Assembly: GCA_046728055.1 (NCBI GenBank) | Contig: JBKPDU010000090.1 | Span: forward strand, 1 to 28,761 | DNA length: 28,761 nucleotides | Reading direction: 5' to 3' | Source: AC-69 sp046728055 | Lineage (GTDB): Bacteria > Actinomycetota > UBA4738 > HRBIN12 | In this document: positions 16,547 through 23,142 of the stretch, piece by piece | Layout of the letters: every line of letters starts with the position of its first letter | How positions within the stretch are numbered: position 1 is the stretch's first letter | Program-made: the position numbers and the translations under genes | Notes under the pieces: model-generated | Told to the model about the DNA's origin: nothing | The model's input: only the letters and a program-made list of their open reading frames with translations | The model's database searches: none

Positions 16547-17796
16547 TGCCCGGCGCGCGCTCCTGGGGGCGGGTGCGAACCGCCGAGGAGCTGGGGCTGA
16601 TGGCCGGGGCGCCTGGGTTCCCGGCCGAGCGCCTCGTCACGCTCGCGAACTGGCAGGAGCCGCCATACAACCGGTGGGGGTTCCAGCACATCCGCGACCT
16701 GATCCCGACGGCGCGGATCCGGCGCGGGGACGGGCCGGCGTGGCGGCTGCCGCGCGATGAGCGAGACCTGTCGGGCATTCGCTTCCGCGTAGGGAAGCGC
16801 GAGACGACCGTCGAACGGTTGCTGGCCGACACCTGGACCGATGGGTTCCTCGTCCTGCACCGCGGCCGTATCGTGACCGAGCGTTACTTCAATGGCCTGA
16901 CGCCCGACACGACCCACCTGTTGATGTCGGTCTCGAAGTCGGTTACGTCGACGATCGCCGGCGTGCTGGCCGGACGGGGAGTGCTCGACGTCTCGTCCGC
17001 GGTGACCGATGTCGTGCCGGAGCTCGCGGGGACGTCGTTCGAGAGCGCGACCGTCCAGCACCTCCTCGACATGCGAAGCGGCACGAAGTTCGATGAGTCG
17101 TACGAGGATCCGGAAGCCGACGTGCGCGTGTACGAGCAGGTCTACCTGTGGCGCCCGCGCGACGGACGACGGCCCTTACCGGCGGACGCCCTCGGCTACT
17201 TCGCGACGCTCCGGAACGACGGCGAGCACGGGGGCCCGTTTCGGTACCGCTCGATCCTGACCGACGTCCTGGCCTGGGTACTCGAGCGCGCGGCCGGCAC
17301 CCGGCTCCACGAGCTGATCGCGCGAGAGCTGTGGCAGCCGATGGGCGCGGAGTTCGACGCCGAGATCACAGTCGACGCCCACGGCAACCCCATGGCCGAC
17401 GGGGGGATCTGCGCGACCCTTCGCGACCTCGCGCGGTTCGGCCAGTTGTTCCTGGAGAGGGGCTACCGGGGCCGGCGGGAGATCGTGCCGCCGGCTTGGA
17501 TCGACGACACGATCCGTGGCGCGCCCGACGGCGCGAGAGCGTTCGTTGAGGGGGACGACCCGACCGGTTATCCGAAGGGCGCACACTACAGGAACTGCTG
17601 GTGGGTGGACGAGCCGGAGATGCCGTTCTTCCATGCCTCGGGGATCAACGGGCAGAACGTCTTCGTCCACGTTCCGTCCCGGACCGTGGTCGCGAAGTTC
17701 TCGACGTGGCCGGTCGCGTGGAGTCCGAGCCTGCGACGAGCCACCGCCCAGGCTGCGCTCGCCATCTCCGATGCGCTTGCATCCGAGAGCACCTGA
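16546..17796 (+). CDS. Serine hydrolase of the class C beta-lactamase fold, NylB-like
   Basis: This 416-residue protein has the SxxK motif Ser128-Val-Ser-Lys131 in LLMSVSKSVTSTIAG. Its second motif, Tyr234-Arg-Ser236, lies in FRYRSILTDVLAW, and GICATLRDLARFGQLFLERG follows. This combination is typical of 6-aminohexanoate-dimer hydrolase (NylB) and related carboxylesterases, not of drug-degrading beta-lactamases. The chemistry is an acyl-Ser intermediate on an amide, lactam or ester. No signal peptide is evident, so a cytoplasmic role on an imported amide is likely. GTG 16543 is an alternative start. It is the last gene of the forward run; the next gene faces it on the other strand. No strong terminator is visible in 17797-17928. 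Confidence 0.88.
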   Translation: MPGARSWGRVRTAEELGLMAGAPGFPAERLVTLANWQEPPYNRWGFQHIRDLIPTARIRRGDGPAWRLPRDERDLSGIRFRVGKRETTVERLLADTWTDGFLVLHRGRIVTERYFNGLTPDTTHLLMSVSKSVTSTIAGVLAGRGVLDVSSAVTDVVPELAGTSFESATVQHLLDMRSGTKFDESYEDPEADVRVYEQVYLWRPRDGRRPLPADALGYFATLRNDGEHGGPFRYRSILTDVLAWVLERAAGTRLHELIARELWQPMGAEFDAEITVDAHGNPMADGGICATLRDLARFGQLFLERGYRGRREIVPPAWIDDTIRGAPDGARAFVEGDDPTGYPKGAHYRNCWWVDEPEMPFFHASGINGQNVFVHVPSRTVVAKFSTWPVAWSPSLRRATAQAALAISDALASEST

Positions 17797-17928
17797 TCAC
17801 AGCCTCGGAGACTGCCTGGATCAGCTTGCGTCCGGCGCCCGCGGTGGGATAGGCACAACGCGCGTGGCATCGGGCCGAAGAGGTCCTGGATGGCCGGGCC
17901 CCGCCGGGATAAGGATACGAACCAGTCG

Positions 17929-18609
17929 TCAATGCTTCGGGATCGGCACCGAACGGATCGTCGGCACGTACGGCGGTGGTTCAGGTGTCCGGGGCAGCCG
18001 GAACAGCGACTCAACTCGCTCCATCGGCAGGAGATCCACCGTGTACCTCGCCAACAGTCGGCCCTGGAGCTCGTTCGGATCCAGATCCGTCGGCTTGGAC
18101 CGGCGCCCGTCGGGGATCTGGATCCCTCCGCGGTGCTCCTCGCACAGCGTGTACAGCCGCCGGAACATCGAGTGCACCGCCACCGGCTTCCCCGGGCCCG
18201 GCTCGAACCATGCGCACATCGCGCAGACGAGCCGGAGCCGCGACGGATAGGCGAAGGCCGCCCGCCACCCGAGTTCGTGCTCCACCATCCGGCCCCACAG
18301 CGAGGCCGTGCCCAGGACCGGTGGTGGAGGCCACGCAGGCCGGGGCCGATCCATCGATTCCAGCGACCGTGCGGCGTAGATGCCGCATGTGCATCCGGCG
18401 TTGGGCGCGTCGTGTGGCCTGCGGAACAGCGACAGGATCGGCGAGGCCGTGCACCGGGCCTTCAGCGGACGCCCGGGCAACCAGGTATCAGGGCTGGGAC
18501 GAGCAGGATGAAGGAGAGGATCGCCCGTCGCGTCGGCGGACAGGTTCCAAGTCCGCCAGCCCTCGACCGGCTCGACCAGGATGTCGACGCTTGCGGGATC
18601 GGTGCTCAC
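17929..18609 (-). CDS. Actinobacterial conserved hypothetical with CxCGIYA and zinc-ligand-like motifs
   Basis: This 226-residue protein, counted from GTG 18609, starts with VDILVEPVEGWRTWNL. It contains Cys53, Cys73 and Cys75 (AGCTCGIYAAR), the pair Cys129/Cys132 in VCAMC, and Cys156/His159 in LCEEH. CxxC followed by CxxH about 24 residues later looks like a zinc site. The GWRxW start and CxCGIYA motif recur in uncharacterised actinobacterial proteins; I know of no assigned function. The reverse-strand frame stays open to GTG 18660, but the family-like part starts after 18609, so I prefer the shorter form; neither start has a strong ribosome site. It is convergent with the catabolic run. Confidence 0.7.
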   Translation of the reverse strand: MSTDPASVDILVEPVEGWRTWNLSADATGDPLLHPARPSPDTWLPGRPLKARCTASPILSLFRRPHDAPNAGCTCGIYAARSLESMDRPRPAWPPPPVLGTASLWGRMVEHELGWRAAFAYPSRLRLVCAMCAWFEPGPGKPVAVHSMFRRLYTLCEEHRGGIQIPDGRRSKPTDLDPNELQGRLLARYTVDLLPMERVESLFRLPRTPEPPPYVPTIRSVPIPKH

Positions 18610-18693
18610 GTCTCCGAGTATCGCGCGCGGGTCGACTGAGCGCGCGTGCCGTTTCCGCACGTGAGGGCGCTGAATCGGTTATCCTGAAGGTTC

Positions 18694-18888
18694 ATGGCCC
18701 ATTCCAGCGTGTATCGCACCGAGCACGGAACGGTCTTTCGGATCTCCGAGCACGATGACGGTGGTATCTCGGTCGAGGTCCTCGACCTGACCCGCTGGGT
18801 CCCCGGACCGATCGGCATGGCCGGGCTCCGAATCGCCCGAACCACGAAACGGCTGACCCCTCGCCAGGTCCTGGCCCTGCCCCAGTAG
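18694..18888 (+). CDS. Small hypothetical protein (64 residues)
   Basis: ATG 18694 follows GAAGG by 6 bases. The sequence (MAHSSVYRTEHGTVFRISEH, then ending TTKRLTPRQVLALP plus Gln) is compact and acidic in the middle and basic at the end. It shows alternating hydrophobic residues that suggest a small beta-sheet followed by a helix. There is no signal peptide, no membrane segment and no cysteine. I do not recognise a function. It is read away from the Cys-rich hypothetical, with about 84 bases between the two starts, so they may share a control region. Confidence 0.6.
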   Translation: MAHSSVYRTEHGTVFRISEHDDGGISVEVLDLTRWVPGPIGMAGLRIARTTKRLTPRQVLALPQ

Positions 18889-18898
18889 CCCCCCCGCA

Positions 18899-18966
18899 AC
18901 GACGAGTCGTCGTCCCAAAGCGAGATTTCAACCTGCTATGGTGAGCTCCTCGGGCGACGCCCGAGG
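18899..18966 (+). promoter_or_regulatory. Two hairpins downstream of the small gene
   Basis: ACGACGA-G-TCGTCGT (18899-18913) is a nearly perfect palindrome 11 bases after the preceding stop. CCTCGGGC-GAC-GCCCGAGG (18948-18966) is a perfect 8-bp stem with a triloop. Neither is followed by a T-tract. Between them, TGCTATGGT (18934-18942) resembles an extended -10 element. They could terminate the upstream transcript, or fold in the leader of the next gene. Confidence 0.4.
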
Positions 18967-19022
18967 GTTCTGCGTCGTGCGACGGACCGGTGGCGTCTCG
19001 TCAGATCCACCCGACTCTCGCC

Positions 19023-19046
19023 CCACGGAATCACCGTGGTCCACGG
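19023..19046 (+). promoter_or_regulatory. Mutually exclusive stem candidates just before a ribosome site
   Basis: CCACGG, loop AATCA, CCGTGG (19023-19039) makes a perfect 6-bp hairpin, and a second CCACGG follows at 19041-19046. The central CCGTGG could therefore pair with either flank, though the downstream loop would be too short to form within one molecule. The ribosome site AAGGGAG begins about 5 bases later, before ATG 19065. Confidence 0.3.
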
Positions 19047-19064
19047 ACGAAAGGGAGCGATCGC

Positions 19065-19271
19065 ATGACGGGACGGAGTGGTAGGGGCAACACCCTGATC
19101 GGCCCACCCGAGCATGGGAAAGAAGGCACGTCGCGTCCCTCTCGAGGACGCACCTGCGATCAGGACGGCTGCTCCACGATCCTGTCGACCTACAACCCGT
19201 CGAAGGAATGCTGGCTCCACGCGCAGCCCACGTTCCGCCACCCGCTCTGGCATTCCTCGAACTTGCGGTGA
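19065..19271 (+). CDS. Small zinc-ribbon-like protein (68 residues)
   Basis: The C-terminal half carries Cys31, Cys36, Cys49 and His52 in RTCDQDGCSTILSTYNP and ECWLH. This C-x4-C-x12-C-x2-H set is a plausible single zinc site, and the TxLSxYNP element is familiar from small actinobacterial proteins of unknown role. The first 25 residues are Gly/Arg-rich and probably disordered. I chose ATG 19065 because AAGGGAG lies about 9 bases upstream; an in-frame GTG at 18990 would add a low-complexity stretch. A nucleic-acid or protein-binding role is only a guess. Confidence 0.6.
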   Translation: MTGRSGRGNTLIGPPEHGKEGTSRPSRGRTCDQDGCSTILSTYNPSKECWLHAQPTFRHPLWHSSNLR

Positions 19272-19295
19272 GGACCGAGCCTTCGTAGAGAATCG

Positions 19296-19505
19296 TTAGC
19301 CGAAGCGGCCCTGGGCCTTGCCGACGGCCCGGTTCATCTTCCCCTTGGCCCGATTCATGCGGCTCGACATGGACCGTCGGTGGGCCCGCCACCAGGCGAA
19401 CACGGCCACGGCCAGGAGGACGACGAGGGCCACGACGACCCAGATGAGCCAGCTGTAATCCCCACCAGCGCTTCCGTACGCAGCGAGCATTTGCGACACC
19501 TCCAT
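19296..19505 (-). CDS. Small single-pass membrane protein with basic tail
   Basis: This 69-residue protein, counted from ATG 19505, has a ribosome site GGAAGGG about 6 bases upstream. Residues about 17-38 (SWLIWVVVALVVLLAVAVFAWW) are one strong membrane helix. The C-terminal 30 residues are basic and repetitive (RMNRAKGKMNRAVGKAQGRF), so by the positive-inside rule the tail should be cytoplasmic. A longer open frame to 19583 lacks a good start context. The function is unknown. It is convergent with the zinc-ribbon-like gene and divergent from the LCP gene. Confidence 0.6.
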   Translation of the reverse strand: MEVSQMLAAYGSAGGDYSWLIWVVVALVVLLAVAVFAWWRAHRRSMSSRMNRAKGKMNRAVGKAQGRFG

Positions 19506-19595
19506 CCGGCACCCTTCCCGATCCTGGAGCGGCCGAAACCAGGTAGTTGAGGGCATCGGCGCGCCGGTAGTCTCCCGCTCCATGTCGAGCCTGGG

Positions 19596-21020
19596 GTGTG
19601 TGCGGCCGTGAGCCGGCGGGGCTGGATCGGGATCGGGGCGATCCTCGTCGTCCTGTCACTCGTGCTCGGCGTGCTGTGGTTCATTCGGTCGCCGACCCCG
19701 TCTCCCGAAGTACGGGCGGAATCACCCCGGTATGAGCTTGTGGTGAACCTTCGCGCCGTGCGGGGACGAGGGCCCGGCGGCATCCAGGCCAGGCCCGCCG
19801 CGCTGGCCGGGCCGGCCGCTGCGGTCCAGCAGACCATAGCCGAGCTCTACGACATCGGATTCGTGGATCCAAGCATGTGGGCCGCCGGGGAGTTCCCCTC
19901 GCTCACCGCTCCGTTCGCCTCGGAGGTGAGGCCACAAGCCCGGGCCCACATGGCGGACCTCACTCTTGGGATGGCCGCCGGGAGACTCGACGCGGTGCGC
20001 CCCATGCGCGCTCGGCTCGAGGTGCGGTTCATGCTCGACCGGGGGAGGCATCCGATCATGGCCTTCGCCCACATGGAGTTCACCGGGGTCGGCCTGGCCG
20101 GAGACGCCGAACTTCCCATCAGCCACCAAGGCGACTACGTCCTTCGCCGGACTCGCGCGGGATGGCTGATCGTGTCGTTCCGAGTGAAGGGCAGCGTTCC
20201 CTCGTCGCAGCAGATCCGCGAGAAGGTGCGCGAGGCCTCGCTCTCGCCACCGGTTCCCTCGAAGGACCTGCTGTTCGTCCTGGTGATCGGGAGTGACGCG
20301 CGTCCGAAGCAGTCGATCAGCTCGGGGACGCGTGGGGACGCCATCCACATCGTGGCGGTGAACCCGAAGCGCGAGATCGTCTCGATCCTGGGGATCCCCC
20401 GGGACTCGTACGTGTCCATCCCCGGGGCGGGAACCGGAAAGATCAACGGCGCCCTGGCCATCGGTGGGCCCGAGCTCATGGTGCGGACGGTGAAACGGCT
20501 GACGGGGATCCACATCGATGCCTACTTCCTCACCGGGTTCGCCGGGTTCGAACACATGGTGAACGCGGTCGGCGGGTTCTCCATCGACATCCCGTACCGG
20601 ATGGACGACGCGGCCTCCGGAGCGCATTTCCGACGTGGACCGACGCACCTCTCAGGCCGCCGTGCCCTGGCCCTGGCCCGCAACCGCCACGATGCTCCGG
20701 GCGGGGACTTCGGCCGGTCGAAGAACCAGGGACTGATCATCGTCGCGGCCATGCGGGAGTTCCTCTCGGATCTCGGAAAGGATCCCCTTACTCCGCTCCG
20801 GTGGGGCCTGGCCGCGGCCCGGTTCATGCGGACGGACCTCAGCCCGATCGAGATGATGGAGCTCCTGCTGGCAGTTCCGTCGATCGCCCACAACCCAGTT
20901 CGGAACGAGGTCGTCTACGGGAGCGGGGCGATGGTGGGAGGCTCGAGCGTGATCCGCCTGGGGTCATTCGCCCGCGCGAAGTTCCGGGACCTGCGAAGGG
21001 ACGGGGTCTTGCGGCGATAG
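19596..21020 (+). CDS. LytR-CpsA-Psr (LCP) family protein with extra extracytoplasmic domain
   Basis: This 474-residue protein has a short cytoplasmic start, one membrane helix (about 10-30), an extracytoplasmic segment 45-200 and the LCP domain from about 224. LCP landmarks are VLVIGSDARP (228-237), TRGDAIHIVAVNP, ILGIPRDSYVSIPG (263-276), GKINGALAIGG (280-290) and LARNRHD with nearby basic residues. LCP enzymes transfer polyprenyl-phosphate-linked glycopolymers to peptidoglycan or cell-wall galactan. The inserted segment, with its closing pattern HQGDYVLRRTRAGWLIVSFR, resembles an NTF2-like fold, an unusual addition. The C-terminal LytR_C domain is absent. GTG 19596 is used; GTG 19608 is equally possible. 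Confidence 0.88.
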   Translation: MCAAVSRRGWIGIGAILVVLSLVLGVLWFIRSPTPSPEVRAESPRYELVVNLRAVRGRGPGGIQARPAALAGPAAAVQQTIAELYDIGFVDPSMWAAGEFPSLTAPFASEVRPQARAHMADLTLGMAAGRLDAVRPMRARLEVRFMLDRGRHPIMAFAHMEFTGVGLAGDAELPISHQGDYVLRRTRAGWLIVSFRVKGSVPSSQQIREKVREASLSPPVPSKDLLFVLVIGSDARPKQSISSGTRGDAIHIVAVNPKREIVSILGIPRDSYVSIPGAGTGKINGALAIGGPELMVRTVKRLTGIHIDAYFLTGFAGFEHMVNAVGGFSIDIPYRMDDAASGAHFRRGPTHLSGRRALALARNRHDAPGGDFGRSKNQGLIIVAAMREFLSDLGKDPLTPLRWGLAAARFMRTDLSPIEMMELLLAVPSIAHNPVRNEVVYGSGAMVGGSSVIRLGSFARAKFRDLRRDGVLRR

Positions 21021-21072
21021 GTGCCGCGGTGCTCGTGAGCCGGCCTCGGGCGGAGCGCGCTCGATGCCGGAG

Positions 21073-21327
21073 CTAACCGGACTCGGCGGCCGAATCGCTG
21101 GAGGGGGTGGGCTTTTCGGCGACGGACCTGGCGGCACGGCCATCGCCGGATGTGGTTGGGGGCAGGCCTGCCGTCTTGTTGATGTAGTCCTGGTCGGCCA
21201 GCCAGTCGTTGGGCCCGGCAGTGGGGTCGTTCTTGCGGGCCTTGCGGTCGTCGCGCCGCTCCTCCCTGGCCTGGCGCTTCTTGGCCTTCACCTCGCGGCG
21301 TTGTCTCTTTCCAGGGGTGTCAGGCAT
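21073..21327 (-). CDS. Small, highly charged hypothetical protein
   Basis: This 84-residue protein, counted from ATG 21327, has an N-terminal half that is almost all Lys, Arg, Glu and Asp (MPDTPGKRQRREVKAKKRQA and on). Its middle is ADQDYINKTAGL and its tail is Ser/Pro/Glu-rich. It probably forms a charged helix that can bind nucleic acid, but this is composition only. Such MPDTPxxRQRR proteins occur in Actinomycetota without assigned function. GTG 21333 would add two residues; neither start has a clear ribosome site. Confidence 0.55.
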   Translation of the reverse strand: MPDTPGKRQRREVKAKKRQAREERRDDRKARKNDPTAGPNDWLADQDYINKTAGLPPTTSGDGRAARSVAEKPTPSSDSAAESG

Positions 21328-21424
21328 GAACACATGCTAGCGGAACAGGCGAGAACGCGACGTGGTAGCGCTCGCGAAGCCACTGAACCGCAATCGTGAC
21401 CTTCGGAAACGGCGGGAAACCACA

Positions 21425-21457
21425 ATCGGTGACCCTCGGGAAACGAGGATCACCGAT
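21425..21457. terminator. Long hairpin downstream of the cold-shock gene
   Basis: ATCGGTGACCCTCG, loop GGAAA, CGAGGATCACCGAT: a 14-bp stem with a single mismatch and a 5-base loop, ending 58 bases beyond the cold-shock stop. There is no clear T-tract on either strand. The surrounding 21398-21475 repeats a GGAAAC core four times, once as the loop of this hairpin, which is not typical of a plain terminator. Confidence 0.45.
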
Positions 21458-21515
21458 CGGGGGAAACGGGGGGACCGAAGGGCGTTCCATCCCCCGGATT
21501 CTCGGGTGTGACTGC

Positions 21516-21722
21516 TTAGGAAGCGATCCGCACGCTCGCGGCCTGCGGGCCCTTCTGGCCCTGCGTGACCTCGAACTCGACCTTCTGTCCTTCGTCGAGG
21601 TTCCTGTACCCCTCGCCGGCGATGGCGCTGAAGTGCACGAACACATCGGCGCTGCCGTCGTCGGGAGTGATGAAGCCGTACCCCTTCTCAGGGCTGAACC
21701 ACTTCACGGTCCCAGTCGCCAT
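21516..21722 (-). CDS. cspA: Cold-shock protein, CspA family
   Basis: This 68-residue OB-fold protein has intact RNA-binding motifs: MATGTVKWFSPEKGYGFI contains RNP1 (K-G-Y-G-F-I), and VFVHFSAI is RNP2. It binds single-stranded RNA and DNA and acts as an RNA chaperone. ATG 21722 has the strong site AAAGGAGGGG about 8 bases upstream; a TTG at 21728 is a less likely start. The roughly 105-base leader between the proposed promoter and the start is consistent with the long structured leaders of csp genes. Confidence 0.95.
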   Translation of the reverse strand: MATGTVKWFSPEKGYGFITPDDGSADVFVHFSAIAGEGYRNLDEGQKVEFEVTQGQKGPQAASVRIAS

Positions 21723-21834
21723 CCGCAATCCCCTCCTTTCCTGGCCTCGGGGCGTGATTGCTGCCCGTCAGGCGCCCGGTGGGTGCCGGGGAGGGAACTG
21801 CTCGAAGCGAACTGCGATCGGTACCCTCGGGAGC

Positions 21835-21861
21835 ACCATACCAGGGCGGACACCCCGTCAA
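21835..21861 (-). promoter_or_regulatory. Candidate promoter of the cold-shock gene
   Basis: On the reverse strand TTGACG (21861-21856) is followed after 15 bases by TATGGT (21840-21835), which is preceded by TGG as an extended -10. The spacer is short, but both boxes are good. The predicted start near 21828 gives a leader of about 105 bases. Confidence 0.4.
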
Positions 21862-21921
21862 CGGGCCCACGGCAACCTCGACCCCGAGGGTCTGACATGA
21901 CGGGCGGAACGAAGAGCAGAT

Positions 21922-22560
21922 ATGATTCGGAGCGTGCCAAAACTCCGAATCCGATCCGTTCGTGATCCGGTGAACACGCCGGGCGCGGCTCGGGCCGCCG
22001 TGGAGGCTCTGAAGCTCATGGACGCCATGGGGCTGATGGACGCAGGCGAGGCGGTCGAGGTGCTCGATCTGGACACCGTCCGGGGGATGACCCAGCGGGC
22101 GGCGGAAGCCGGGATCGGAGAGACCGCTGCGGTGGCCCTCCGTACCCGGGCAAAGCCCCAGTCGGAGGAGGTCGAGGCCGTCCTGGAGAGCCTGCGCCGC
22201 GCGCTGGAGGATTCGCCCGTTCCCGCCTTCGAATGGCCCTCGCTCATCGAGCTGTTCGGGGCGGAGCAGCTGGCCGGCCTGGTCGGCGTGTCGGTGGCCA
22301 GCTTGCGGCGATATGCGAGTGGCGGACGGCCGACGCCCGACTCCGTCGCCGCCCGGCTCCACCTCCTGGCCCAGCTCACGGCGGACCTTCGGGGGGCGTA
22401 TTCGGAGGTCGGGGTGCGCCGATGGTTCGAGCGCAACCGGACGCAGCTCGATGGGTTGGCTCCGCGCGACATCCTGAAGGGCGATTGGGATCCAGACTCG
22501 GTCGGACCCCGGGAGGTCCGAGCCCTGGCCCGGTCCCTCGCGGGGGCTTCGGCCACGTGA
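21922..22560 (+). CDS. Xre/MbcA/ParS-type antitoxin
   Basis: This 212-residue protein has a helix-turn-helix region about 105-125 (LIELFGAEQLAGLVGVSVAS, then LRRYASGGRPTP). Its C-terminal toxin-binding segment (RRWFERNRTQLDGLAPRDIL, about 168-187) matches the W-x-x-x-x-x-x-L-d-G-x-x-P pattern of the MbcA/ParS group. The N-terminal 100 residues are longer than in typical members. It is expected to bind and block the RES protein encoded 36 bases downstream and to repress the pair. ATG 21922 is used; GTG 21934 is possible. No clear promoter is visible in 21862-21921. Confidence 0.78.
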   Translation: MIRSVPKLRIRSVRDPVNTPGAARAAVEALKLMDAMGLMDAGEAVEVLDLDTVRGMTQRAAEAGIGETAAVALRTRAKPQSEEVEAVLESLRRALEDSPVPAFEWPSLIELFGAEQLAGLVGVSVASLRRYASGGRPTPDSVAARLHLLAQLTADLRGAYSEVGVRRWFERNRTQLDGLAPRDILKGDWDPDSVGPREVRALARSLAGASAT

Positions 22561-22596
22561 TCTGCGTTCGGTGATCGGCCTTCGGGGGGCGGCTGC

Positions 22597-23142
22597 GTGA
22601 TTGGCTTTCGCCACACCGATCCCCGGTTCCCGTTCCTGTGGGAGGACGCCTCGCAACCGCCGGGCCGGTGGCACGGCGAGGGGGAGGGACCGGTCCACTA
22701 CTTCGCCGACACCCCCGACGGGGCGTGGGCCGAATTCCTCCGGCACGAAGACATCACCGATCCCGCCGACGTGGCCGAGGTCCGGAGGGCCGTATGGGCC
22801 GTGGAGATCGGCCGTCCGCCTCGAGAGGAGCCGGACCTCGGAGCCCGGACGCTCACCGGCGGACTGCCCTCGTATCGGGCGTGCCAGCGTGAGGCCCGTC
22901 GGCTCCGAGCCGGGGGCGCGAAGGGCCTGGTCGCTCCGTCCGCTGCGCTCCTGACCGGCGCCGCCCACGGGTGGCGCGTGGAAAGGGGGGGGTTGCGCAA
23001 GGGTCAGCCGCGCGACGGCAGGGTGATCGCCCTGTTCGGCACCCGCCCCGACCTGGTCGGCTGGGAGGCCGTCCACGAGGGGCGCCCCTCGGCCCGGCTG
23101 CTCGGCCGGATCCGCCACTTCCCCGGCCTCGGCGCCCGCTAG
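22597..23142 (+). CDS. RES-domain toxin (NAD+-degrading type)
   Basis: This 181-residue protein opens with FRHTDPRFPFLWED, followed by PPGRWHGEGEGPVHYFADTP and AWAEFLRHE, and later KGLVAPSAALL. The conserved RES residues are present: Arg24 (GRW), Tyr35 (VHYF), Glu46 (AWAEF) and Ser115 (APSAAL). Characterised RES toxins such as MbcT destroy NAD+, by phosphorolysis in MbcT. GTG 22597 follows a G-rich site and places FRH at residues 4-6 as expected. It pairs with the preceding antitoxin. Its TAG stop overlaps the stop of the convergent polymerase gene by three bases within CTAG. Confidence 0.78.
   Translation: MIGFRHTDPRFPFLWEDASQPPGRWHGEGEGPVHYFADTPDGAWAEFLRHEDITDPADVAEVRRAVWAVEIGRPPREEPDLGARTLTGGLPSYRACQREARRLRAGGAKGLVAPSAALLTGAAHGWRVERGGLRKGQPRDGRVIALFGTRPDLVGWEAVHEGRPSARLLGRIRHFPGLGAR

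Noticed and set aside
17797..17928. Possible terminator or tRNA at the end of the catabolic run
   Set aside because: GC-rich partial stems exist, but no T-tract, no cloverleaf and no anticodon-arm pattern could be built.
21064..21399. Forward 111-codon hydrophobic-looking frame
   Set aside because: Antisense of the charged small protein at 21073-21327; apparent Gly/Leu/Val richness follows from complementing Lys/Arg/Glu codons.
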